NCBI GenBank assembly: GCA_012030815.1
Contig: JAAUVF010000033.1
Coordinates: 1 to 8,043, forward strand
Origin: Nanobdellota archaeon
Lineage (GTDB): Archaea; Thermoproteota; Nitrososphaeria; Nitrososphaerales; Nitrosopumilaceae
Direction of reading: 5' to 3'
DNA: 8,043 nt
Shown here: one piece after another, positions 1 to 6,199 of the stretch
How the letters are laid out: each line of letters opens with the position of its first letter
Numbering within the stretch: position 1 is the stretch's first letter
Program-made: the position numbers and the translations under genes
Notes under the pieces: generated by a model
What the model was told of the DNA's origin: nothing
Database searches by the model: none
Seen by the model: only the letters and a program-made list of their open reading frames with translations

Positions 1-1
1 T

Positions 2-666
2 ATTGCTGAAAAAACAGTATTAGATTATCTTAAAGAAATTAAATTTGATTGTATTGTTTTAGGAGAAGAATGTGGTAGAGTAGAATTATCTAAAAACCCT
101 AAGGGGTTTATCATTATGGATGCTATTGATGGTTCTGCTAATGCTGTAAGAGGAGTTCCATTTTTTTGTAGTTCACTTGCATTTGCAACCGAAGATAGAT
201 TAAGTTCCATTACAGATGGAGTAATCACAAATCTATCAACTGGAGACATGTATTGGGCATCGAAAAACAAAGGGGCATTTATGAATGAGATGAAAATTAA
301 AGTTCATGATAAGGATCCAATTTACAAAATTATCGGAGTAAATACTTCAGGTGCAACATCTGAATTAATGAGACGATTATATCCAATCTTTGAAAAACAT
401 AATCACATAAGACATTTTGGAGCAAATGCATTAGAAATGGCTTTTTTGCGAGAGGTTTAATGGATATTTTTATTGATTTGAGAGATAAAATCAGGATTCA
501 AGATATTGCTGCAGGATACATAATAGTAAAAGAAGCTGGTGGATTACTTTTGAATTCTAATTTGAATCCTCTTGATGCAGATCTTAGTTACAAAACAAGA
601 ATTTCATTTATTGCTGCAGCAAATCAAAAAATTTTAGATGATGTAATTTCACAAATAAAAAAATAA
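2..666 (+). CDS. Inositol monophosphatase family phosphatase, 5'-truncated, frameshifted
   Basis: Member of the Mg-dependent, Li-sensitive sugar/inositol phosphatase family (IMPase/FBPase-like). The window starts inside the gene, so the N-terminus is missing. Reading from base 2 there is GEE (metal-binding Glu), then DAIDGSAN matching the family signature DPIDGTxN, and after the break DIAAG matching the second signature WDxAAG, followed by VKEAGG. The frame stops at 458-460, but the homologous sequence resumes one frame over at once. Adding one T to the six-T run at 442-447 gives a continuous ALEMAFFARGLMDIFIDLR, as expected for the family, so this is one gene and not two. About 221 residues are present. 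Signature changes are P to A and T to S in motif 1, and W to Q before the second motif Asp. The substrate (inositol phosphate, fructose-1,6-bisphosphate or another) cannot be told from sequence. It converges on the FNR gene. Confidence 0.85.
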
Positions 667-739
667 AATTATCTAAATGTATAATAAATTAAAGTGTGTA
701 TGGTGAAATTAAATTCTAAATAAATTATTTGAATTGTAT

Positions 740-1578
740 CTATCCATATGATTCGTATTTGATTTCATAGCTACCATCTTTGCGTTTTTCTTCCTTTGTG
801 ACAAATCCTTTTGGTCCCAAGTATTCTATAACTCCGTCAATGGTACCTTGATAGCCACAGATGTAGACTTTAGTATTTGCAGTTGTGATTTCTTCTCCAA
901 CCATTTCTTCTAAAGGCGACACACCATTTTGTTTGGTTTAAAAAAGGATTCTACTCTACCAACATGGCCTGCCCATGATCTGTTAAAGAATTCTTTAGGT
1001 CTACTAATGGCTGCTCTATATTTAAAATTCCATTGATCTTTTCCTCTTTCAATACTTTCATTTTCTAAATTTGTCAGTAACTCTTTGTAACTTAGCTCAT
1101 CAACATAACTTGCTCCATGTAAAACAATAATTTCTCGTTTATCTCCAGTATCATGTAGATGTTTAGCAAAAGCAATGAATGGTGCGAGTCCAGTTCCACC
1201 ACCCACACAAACAATTCTTCTAGTATCAGGTTGACCGTTTGGTAATTTATCATCAATTAGTAAAGCGTTTCCAGTTGGTTCACCAAGATAGACTTCATCG
1301 CCAACATTTGCATAAAATAATTCAGTAGTAACACGACCAGGTAAAGGTTTTCTAACCCATCTAATTACAAATTCAAAATAATCTCTGTTTTCAGGATGAG
1401 ATGCAATTGAATATGCCCTACGAACAATCTTTTGTTCAGAGGGGATTGGTAATCCTATAGTTAGAAATTGGCCAGTAGTGTATTTTGGCATTCCATTATT
1501 TGGAACTAGCCTAATAACAACAAGATCCTCTTTGAGTAATTGCATGTAAGTGATCTTTGCTTTATGCTCTACTACCAT
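740..1578 (-). CDS. Ferredoxin-NADP(+) reductase-like FAD/NAD(P)-binding oxidoreductase (frameshifted)
   Basis: Cytosolic flavoprotein expected to move electrons between NAD(P)H and ferredoxin or a similar carrier. Seen in sequence: an N-terminal FAD-binding barrel with RRAYSIAS (residues about 53-60; the RxYS flavin motif), then the NAD(P)-binding domain with GGGTGLAP (about 126-133), then a C-terminal VYICGYQGTIDGV, the usual CGxxG nicotinamide region. The first frame runs from 1578 to a premature TAG near 910 and the C-terminal 60 residues lie in another frame. Adding one A to the four-A run (complement of 927-930) joins them through FKPNKNGVSPLEEM. The rejoined protein is about 279 aa, normal for the family. 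The ATG at 1578 lies about 26 bp downstream of a TATA-like CATTTATCC, consistent with a leaderless transcript. It is monocistronic. The electron partner is not evident. Confidence 0.88.
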
Positions 1579-1600
1579 CAGAATAATTTTTGTTACTTTG

Positions 1601-1609
1601 GATAAATGT
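1601..1609 (-). promoter_or_regulatory. Probable TATA box of the FNR gene
   Basis: On the minus strand, CATTTATCC is centred about 26 bp upstream of the FNR ATG at 1578, the usual distance for an archaeal TATA box when transcription begins at the start codon. Position and composition are the only support. Confidence 0.4.
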
Positions 1610-1757
1610 ATTTCTGTCTGGTTTAAATTTTAGATATGAATGGAATAGAACAAATTTTGATATAAAAATAATATCTATAGTTTTAGTGATAACCTTAGCA
1701 ATGATAGTACATGGACCTCAATTTTTCAGTTATTATCGGATTAATTCAGATTTATGA
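1606..1757 (+). CDS. Doubtful small single-span membrane protein, possibly frameshifted
   Basis: This is the only protein-like signal in the 226-base gap between FNR and the DUF1059 gene. A frame open from 1587 to the TGA at 1755-1757 encodes a polar stretch (RYEWNRTNFD) followed by a hydrophobic helix (IKIISIVLVITLAMIV) and a short tail. It has no ATG start of its own: either the TTG at 1590 is used (55 aa), or the ATG at 1606, whose frame stops after six codons, is joined by adding one T to the three-T run near 1622-1624, giving about 50 aa. Such a repair matches the error pattern elsewhere in the window. No family is recognised, and chance AT-rich hydrophobic coding is a real alternative. 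Confidence 0.25.
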
Positions 1758-1777
1758 ATGAATATTTTCTTTTGATA

Positions 1778-1784
1778 TTTATAT
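1778..1784 (+). promoter_or_regulatory. Probable TATA box of the DUF1059 gene
   Basis: TTTATAT is centred about 24 bp upstream of the ATG at 1805, fitting a leaderless archaeal transcript. No Shine-Dalgarno sequence precedes that ATG. Confidence 0.5.
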
Positions 1785-1804
1785 CCAGTAAATAGACTTT
1801 GAGT

Positions 1805-1978
1805 ATGGCTAAACTAAAGTGTGACGATTATGGTTTTGAATGTGATTTTATAGCAGAAGGAGAGATAGAGCAAGTAATAGAAGATTTTGGAAAACATACT
1901 GAAGAAATACATGGGATAGATTATTCAAAAGAAGCCTTAATGCAATTCATACTTAGAAAAAATAATAAAACAGATTAG
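1805..1978 (+). CDS. DUF1059 family small protein
   Basis: A complete 57-aa protein. It begins MAKLKCDDYGFECDF and continues with an acidic helix and a HTEEIHGID segment. This matches the layout I know for DUF1059: two N-terminal Cys in a KCxDxGFxCDF context, then a helix ending in HxxxxHG. The paired cysteines (residues 6 and 13) and histidines could bind a metal, but that is inference; the family has no established function. The ATG at 1805 is chosen because of the TATA-like box 24 bp upstream. It stands alone on the plus strand, with its stop 30 bp from the end of the convergent hemA-like gene. The frame is intact. Confidence 0.85.
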   Translation: MAKLKCDDYGFECDFIAEGEIEQVIEDFGKHTEEIHGIDYSKEALMQFILRKNNKTD

Positions 1979-2008
1979 CAATTATTTGTTGTTCAATAAA
2001 TTTGAAGG

Positions 2009-3083
2009 TTATGCAGTAATGTGTTTCATTGTTGCTTCAAGAATTGGAATTTCTTTTTCAATTATTTTCTCTACAGCAGGAACCATACCTATTCGAGATT
2101 TCAAATTTTCTTCATGGATTTCAGCAATTTGATCTCTAAACAGTAATTTAATTCCAGGTAATGCAGTAATTCCTTCATCAACTGTTCTTGGATCTGATAA
2201 ATCTAAAATTAACGTACCTTTCTTTTTTTCTTCCATAACTAATTTTAATCGGTCATATGTAATTAAGAAATAATCAGCGGTTGTTGCAACAAAAACAATA
2301 TCATATTTATCAAATCCTGCTAAAACTTCTTCAAACGTAATTGGTTTACCGCCCAATATTTTAGAAAATCCAGTTGAACGCTCAATTGTTTTGCTTGTAA
2401 CATCAAACGCGAATCCTTTTTATTAGGGTTTTAGCAACTCTAGCAGCAGATTCCCCTGTACCAATTAACAAAATACGTTTTTTAGCATCCAAACCGGCTT
2501 TTTCATCTACAATTTTAACAGATACATCCCCAAGAGATATTACATTTTTACTAATCCCAGTTGTTTCTCTAATACGAGAGGCAATTCTTATAATATTTTC
2601 AAATAATTTGTTCAAAACATCACCTGAAACATTAATCTGTTTTGCATGTGAAAGTGATGATTTAATTTCATTCAATATTTCTTCTTTGCCTATAACTACG
2701 GATTCCAAACCACAAGCTAATCTCAACAAATTAACATAGACATCAGTGCCTTTGTAAACTTCAAGAGTTTGATCAAAGTGATCAATATCAATTTGCTCTA
2801 GTTCAGATAGAGATGCCCAAGTTTCTTTAATTTGATTTAAAACTAAGCCTTTTCCTTCAGCTCTTCTTCCATCTGGAGTATCTTCTGTTTCTAAATTACT
2901 GATTGTGAATATTTCAACCCTACTAGCAGTCTGAATAATCAAACACTCTGCAACACCTGGAATTTTTTTAAAAGTTTCACATGCAGTTTTAAGATCGTTG
3001 AATCGAAATCTGGATAATGTGTGTAAAGGAACATTTTGGAAAGTCACTCGTGCATTAATAATATCAAAATTAATTTCGCTCAA
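2009..3083 (-). CDS. hemA: Glutamyl-tRNA reductase-like protein (HemA family), frameshifted, active-site residues altered
   Basis: HemA reduces glutamyl-tRNA to glutamate-1-semialdehyde, the first step of C5 tetrapyrrole synthesis (siroheme, cobalamin, heme). Visible are the N-terminal catalytic domain (about residues 1-155, with IIQTASRVEIF at the family's S/T-C-N-R-x-E site and ACGLESVVIGKEEI at the second conserved block) and a nucleotide-binding domain with LLIGTGESAARVA (GTGESA about 208-213), continuing in a second frame as KGFAFDVTSKTIERSTGFS and LGGKPITFEEV. The break lies at 2417-2425; removing one A, or adding two in neighbouring A runs, restores continuity. Oddities: the catalytic Cys position is Ala53, the conserved His position is Asn118, and the protein ends at about 357 aa without the usual C-terminal dimerisation domain. 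The TTG at 3083 is the in-frame start, preceded by GGTGAT; a missing T could instead hide an ATG start at 3094. It follows the Ala-rich gene by 11 bp, probably as an operon. Family membership is firm; GluTR activity is uncertain. Confidence 0.8.
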
Positions 3084-3086
3084 ATC

Positions 3087-3092
3087 ATCACC
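3087..3092 (-). promoter_or_regulatory. Shine-Dalgarno site before hemA
   Basis: GGTGAT on the minus strand matches the archaeal anti-SD sequence (AUCACC) and ends 3 nt before the TTG at 3083. It supports translation of hemA from the internal position of a two-gene transcript. Confidence 0.5.
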
Positions 3093-3094
3093 AT

Positions 3095-3922
3095 TTATTC
3101 TCTAAGTTTGTTCCTTCCACCTTTTGCAGTACGGAAAACATTCATGCCGATATGATAATTTTCATAAATAGATTCTAAATATTCTATTTCTTGTTGTGTT
3201 GAAATTATATCTTTTTAGATGTATTTGGATCATTTTTTAATTTCCTAAGTTTCTGTTTAGTATCTTCTAAGAATTTTCCTACCCCAGATTCATAATTGGA
3301 CATTCCACCAAATTCTGGACTCAGTACATGTTGTGGAACATATTTCGGAGTGTTATCTGTTGGAATCTCCACTTTTCTTGTAAGTTCATCTTGTTCTTCA
3401 GCTGAAAGAATTGGTCTTGGAAATCTATCTTTTTTTGCTAAGAAAAATTCAGGTTCTCCCATTTCTCTTCTAAAAATTTCCTCGCCTTTACGTTGATTAG
3501 TAAATGTAGGAGCTTTTGCATTTGTTGCTTTTACCTCAGCTGCAATTGCTTTGTATTCTTCTTCTGCTGCGGCTTCTGCAGCGGCTTTAGCTGCTTCAGC
3601 TTTTGCGATTGCTTCTTTTGCAATTTTTTCTGCTTCTTCAGCTGCTTTAGCTGCAGCGGCTGCTTTAGCAGCTGCCTGTGCTGCAGCTTTTGCTTCCTCA
3701 GCTGCCTTTGTTCCTTCTGCTGCTTGCGCTGTTTCTTTTACTTTAGTTACAACATCTGCTTTGGCATTTTTTTCTGCAGTTGTCTTATCATCAGCTTTAA
3801 TTTTAGCATCTTCTGCGATTTTTAGATTTAGATTGTGCAGTTTCTTCTGCAGATATCTTTTCAGAAGTTAAATCATCGATAGGTACTGTTTCTATCTTAG
3901 ATTCATTGTTCTCTTTAGACAT
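3095..3922 (-). CDS. Ala/Lys/Glu-rich helical protein of unknown function, upstream of hemA (two frameshifts)
   Basis: No named family is recognised. From the ATG at 3922 there is a polar acidic N-terminus (MSKENNESKIETVP), then a long low-complexity segment of AEAAKAAAEAA type: about 37 of the 80 codons between 3780 and 3541 are Ala, with Lys and Glu making up most of the rest. This predicts a long charged helix or coiled coil with no signal peptide or membrane span. The C-terminal part is of normal complexity (about 150 aa, with FRREMGEPEFFLAKKDRFPR and HVLSPEFGGMSNYESG) and ends in a basic tail, AKGGRNKLRE. Three frames must be joined: at the five-A run opposite 3819-3823, and at the five-A run opposite 3212-3216, where adding one A gives TSKKDIISTQQEIEYLES. 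The shifts compensate, giving about 275 aa. Its stop is 11 bp before hemA, so co-transcription is likely. It resembles TolA-type Ala-rich helices only in composition. Confidence 0.65.
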
Positions 3923-3945
3923 CAAATTTTACTAAAATTGCCTGA

Positions 3946-3955
3946 ATTTTAATAT
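3946..3955 (-). promoter_or_regulatory. Possible TATA box of the Ala-rich gene/hemA operon
   Basis: ATATTAAAAT-like sequence on the minus strand, centred about 28 bp upstream of the ATG at 3922. The surrounding DNA is AT-rich throughout, so this is weak positional evidence. Confidence 0.3.
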
Positions 3956-3974
3956 TCTTGTAAGTGAAATTTTA

Positions 3975-3987
3975 AGAGATTATCTCT
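3975..3987. promoter_or_regulatory. 13-bp perfect palindrome upstream of the Ala-rich gene/hemA operon
   Basis: AGAGAT-T-ATCTCT is a perfect inverted repeat with a 1-base centre, 53-65 bp upstream of the ATG at 3922 and upstream of the possible TATA box. It could be an operator for a dimeric regulator. It is also short enough to occur by chance in AT-rich DNA. The rest of 3923-4116 shows only AT-rich sequence, including T-rich stretches that may terminate tRNA-Asp. Confidence 0.3.
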
Positions 3988-4116
3988 ATGAAACAAATAT
4001 GACGCCAAAAATTAGGATGTAAATTTCCTGCTTGATAATTCTCAATATTATATAAAAATAAGAGATTTAGATCGATATAATAGCAAAAATAGAAGATGAA
4101 ATGGTTTAGAGATAAA

Positions 4117-4194
4117 TGGCGCCCTCGGCGGGATTTGAACACGCGTCTCAACCGTGACAGGGTCGAATTCTAGACCGGACTATACTACAAGGGC
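4117..4194 (-). tRNA. tRNA-Asp (anticodon GTC), CCA encoded
   Basis: On the minus strand the acceptor strand GCCCTTG (from 4194) pairs with CGAGGGC (7 bp, one G-T), followed by discriminator G and an encoded CCA at 4119-4117. The anticodon stem CGACC/GGTTG encloses CTGTCAC, giving anticodon GTC (Asp). The T loop is TTCAAAT. Two stems carry mismatches: D-stem A12-A23 (GTAT against GAAT) and T-stem U52-C62 (GCGTG against CCCGC). All other pairs hold. There is no intron. The gene is divergent from tRNA-Lys. The mismatches may be sequence errors, since the gene is otherwise normal. Confidence 0.92.
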
Positions 4195-4220
4195 CCGAAT
4201 TGTTTCAAACAAATTGCCAG

Positions 4221-4230
4221 ATTAAAAGTT
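4221..4230 (-). promoter_or_regulatory. Probable TATA box of tRNA-Asp
   Basis: AACTTTTAAT on the minus strand lies 27-36 bp upstream of the tRNA 5' end at 4194, close to the usual archaeal TATA position. Confidence 0.4.
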
Positions 4231-4260
4231 TCTGCAAGAGAAAAAATTTTGTAAAAGACT

Positions 4261-4268
4261 AAATTATA
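4261..4268 (+). promoter_or_regulatory. Probable TATA box of tRNA-Lys
   Basis: AAATTATA is centred about 25 bp upstream of the tRNA-Lys 5' end at 4290. With the oppositely directed tRNA-Asp box, it makes the 95-bp gap a divergent tRNA promoter region. Confidence 0.5.
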
Positions 4269-4289
4269 CACGTCAAGCATTTTTGTTAG

Positions 4290-4363
4290 GGGTCTATAGC
4301 GCAGCCAGGTAGCGCACCGGACTTTTAATCCGGTTGTCGTGGGTCCGAATCCCACTAGACCCG
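4290..4363 (+). tRNA. tRNA-Lys (anticodon TTT)
   Basis: A full cloverleaf: acceptor GGGTCTA/TAGACCC, D stem GCGC/GCGC, anticodon stem CCGGA/TCCGG around CTTTTAA (anticodon TTT, Lys), T stem GTGGG/CCCAC and discriminator G. CCA is not encoded, and there is no intron. The T loop reads TCCGAAT: position 55 is C rather than the nearly universal U (pseudouridine-55). The 3' end is only 3 bp from the end of the convergent argH gene, so its T-rich terminator (TATTTTATTAATT, 4368-4380) lies inside argH coding sequence. Confidence 0.96.
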
Positions 4364-4366
4364 CTC

Positions 4367-5826
4367 CTATTTTATTAATTCAATGATTTTATCAGATAGT
4401 GCATCTAACGCCTTAGAGACATTATTATTTCGTTTTGTGGCATTAATTCTGTAATTATTGATTTTTTTCATACGTTCTTCAATCATTCTTTTTTGCTCAT
4501 CATATCCTGAAGAGCCAAAGGACTTTCTATCTTTTAGAGACGATGTGATTGTTGTGGATTGAATAATTTTCAGTATTAAATCAGGGTTAGTTTTTGCATC
4601 TTGAGCAATTTTTGAAATTTCTTTTATATTTAATTTATTAAGAGTTTTGTTGGATTGATGTGCTAATTGAACTAAACCTCCTGCAATTTTATGGGTAGTT
4701 CTAAATGGAATTCCATTCTGAACCAATTTTTCTGCAATATCAAGTGCAATAAGATAACTAGACTCTGCCGCTTTTTTCATTTCTTTTTCATTAACATGTA
4801 ATGTTAAAAGAATGGATTTTAAAATCAATAATGCACTAATTGAAATTTTAGATGTTTCCCATATAGATGATTTAATTTGTTGTAAATCACGTCCATAGCC
4901 AGAAGCTAATCCTTTAACAGTGGTAAGAATAGCAGTAAGATTTCCAATTACTTCTGCAGTTTTTCCTCGAGTTAGTTCTAAAATATCAGGATTTTTCTTT
5001 TGTGGCATAACACTTGACGGAGAGGTAAATTCATCAGATAATTCTATAAAAGAAAATTCAGAAGTTGACCAGATTACAAAATCTTCAGAAATTCTACTTA
5101 AATTAGTCATCAATATTGCAGTCATTGCAACATATTCAGCAACAAAATCGCGTGTACTTGTTGCATCAAGCGAATTTTCAACAATTCCATCAAATCCTAA
5201 CATCTTTGCAGTACTATGTCTATCAATTGCAATACTAGTGCCACCAACAGGTCCTGCGCCTAAAGGACTTTGGTTGACATTGATAAAAGTAGCATAAAGA
5301 CGATCAAAATCCCTAAACAATACATCTGCCTGAGCTAAGAGATAGTGCGAAAACAAACCTGCCTGAGCTTGTTGGAGATGTGTATAAAGAGGCATTATTG
5401 TTTTTTGATGGTTTTTGGCCAAAGACACTAATGCTTCAATTGTATCTAGCAAAAAATTACAAAGAATATTGATATCATCACGAATTTTCATCCGAATGTC
5501 TAAAGCAACTTGATCATTTCGTGATCTGGCAGTGTGCATTTTCCACCACTTGTAATACCCGCTTTTTTTATTACAAGCGTTTCAATTAATTCATGAATAT
5601 CTTCTGCGCCAGAACTAGTATCAAATTTTTCATTTTTTAAAGATGTTAATGCGAAAAGAATCTTTTTTGCATCATTTTTTGTAATGATTTGATTTTCATA
5701 TAACATTATAGTGTGAGCTTGACTTCCCAGAATATCATAAAGTACTATTTGATCATCATCTTTTATTGATGATACATAATCTAAAGTAATATCACTCAAA
5801 TCAGTACCAAGACGTGAACGATACAT
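4367..5826 (-). CDS. argH: Argininosuccinate lyase (frameshifted)
   Basis: Splits argininosuccinate into arginine and fumarate, the last step of arginine synthesis; a cytosolic homotetramer in the fumarase/aspartase superfamily. Seen in order: N-terminal MYRSRLGTDLSD; HTARSRNDQV (from about residue 98), the ArgH substrate-binding block; THLQQAQ (about 149-155) with the catalytic His; SPLGAGPVGGTS; and the superfamily signature SPSSVMPQKKNP (about 269-280) with the catalytic Ser loop. Pro replaces the usual Gly of GSS. The frame breaks at 5539-5542: adding one A to the four-A run of GGAAAATGC turns GGKCTLPDH into GGKMHTARS, the expected sequence. The repaired protein is about 486 aa, normal for ArgH. 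The ATG at 5826 lies 25 bp from the shared TATA box, so it is probably leaderless. Its 3' end abuts tRNA-Lys. Confidence 0.95.
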
Positions 5827-5846
5827 TAACTATTCTTCTAGAATGG

Positions 5847-5855
5847 TTATATATA
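5847..5855. promoter_or_regulatory. Symmetric TATA box shared by argH and the DUF59 gene
   Basis: TTATATATA contains the palindrome TATATATA. Its centre (5851) is exactly 25 bp from the argH ATG (5826, minus strand) and 25 bp from the DUF59 ATG (5876, plus strand). Archaeal TATA boxes sit about 25 bp upstream of the transcription start, so one box could serve two divergent leaderless transcripts. It also argues against the upstream ATG at 5843 as the DUF59 start, because the box would then lie inside the coding region. Confidence 0.65.
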
Positions 5856-5875
5856 GCATCAACGTTTTTTTCTAC

Positions 5876-6199
5876 ATGAGTCAAGATATCAAACAACTTA
5901 GAGTGAAAATTTTTGATGAATTATCAAAAATCGTAGATCCTGAAATCAATACATCTATTACAGATTTAGAATTAATTGATGAAGTTGATATTAACAATAG
6001 TAATGTCAAAGTAGATTTACATCTAACTAGTCCATTCTGTCCAGCAGTTTTTGGATTTAAAATATGTCAAGATGTTCATGATAATCTTTTGAAGGTGGAT
6101 GGAATCGATGATGTTAAAGTAAATGTTTCAAATCACTTTATGGCTGAACAGATTAACAATCAGGTAAATAATAGCCCAAATCCAAAAAAGAAGAATTAA
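5876..6199 (+). CDS. DUF59/MIP18 family iron-sulfur cluster assembly protein (SufT/PaaD-like)
   Basis: A 107-aa soluble protein. It opens with a helix (LRVKIFDELSKIVDPEIN) and the VDPEINTSITDLELI motif typical of DUF59, followed by VDLHLTSPFCPA (the Thr-rich loop with the conserved Cys, about residue 54), and ends with the VDGIDDVKVNVS strand. The family helps mature Fe-S proteins in archaea, bacteria and eukaryotes; a carrier or targeting role is inferred by homology. A short Asn/Lys-rich tail follows the domain. The ATG at 5876 is preferred over the one at 5843 because the domain starts right after it and the TATA box lies 25 bp upstream. Its neighbour across the 3' end is sdhB, a three-cluster Fe-S protein; the link is suggestive only. 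Its stop overlaps the sdhB stop by 3 bp. Confidence 0.88.
   Translation: MSQDIKQLRVKIFDELSKIVDPEINTSITDLELIDEVDINNSNVKVDLHLTSPFCPAVFGFKICQDVHDNLLKVDGIDDVKVNVSNHFMAEQINNQVNNSPNPKKKN

Noticed and set aside
25..270. Minus-strand 81-codon open frame over the IMPase gene.
   Set aside because: It covers the conserved IMPase motif region on the coding strand, so it is a shadow.
458..462. TAATG overlap as a real stop/start between two translationally coupled half-proteins.
   Set aside because: The family sequence runs continuously across the point after adding one T, and the same kind of break recurs in unrelated genes.
667..739. AAATAA-A-TTATTT inverted repeat near 715-730 as a terminator between the convergent IMPase and FNR genes.
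   Set aside because: It is pure A/T with a one-base loop, indistinguishable from background in this AT-rich gap.
3493..3871. Long open frames on the plus strand rich in Cys/Phe/Ser or Ala.
   Set aside because: They are the reverse strand of the Ala/Lys/Glu-rich gene. Repetitive GCT/GCA/GAA codons leave the opposite frames free of stops.
4920..5297. 125-codon plus-strand open frame inside argH.
   Set aside because: It is antisense to a well-conserved argH region, including the catalytic signature, and shows no recognisable domain.
2417..5542. Programmed ribosomal frameshifting at A runs.
   Set aside because: Too many unrelated genes are affected, runs are only 4-5 long, no typical slippery heptamer is common to the sites, and both shift directions occur.
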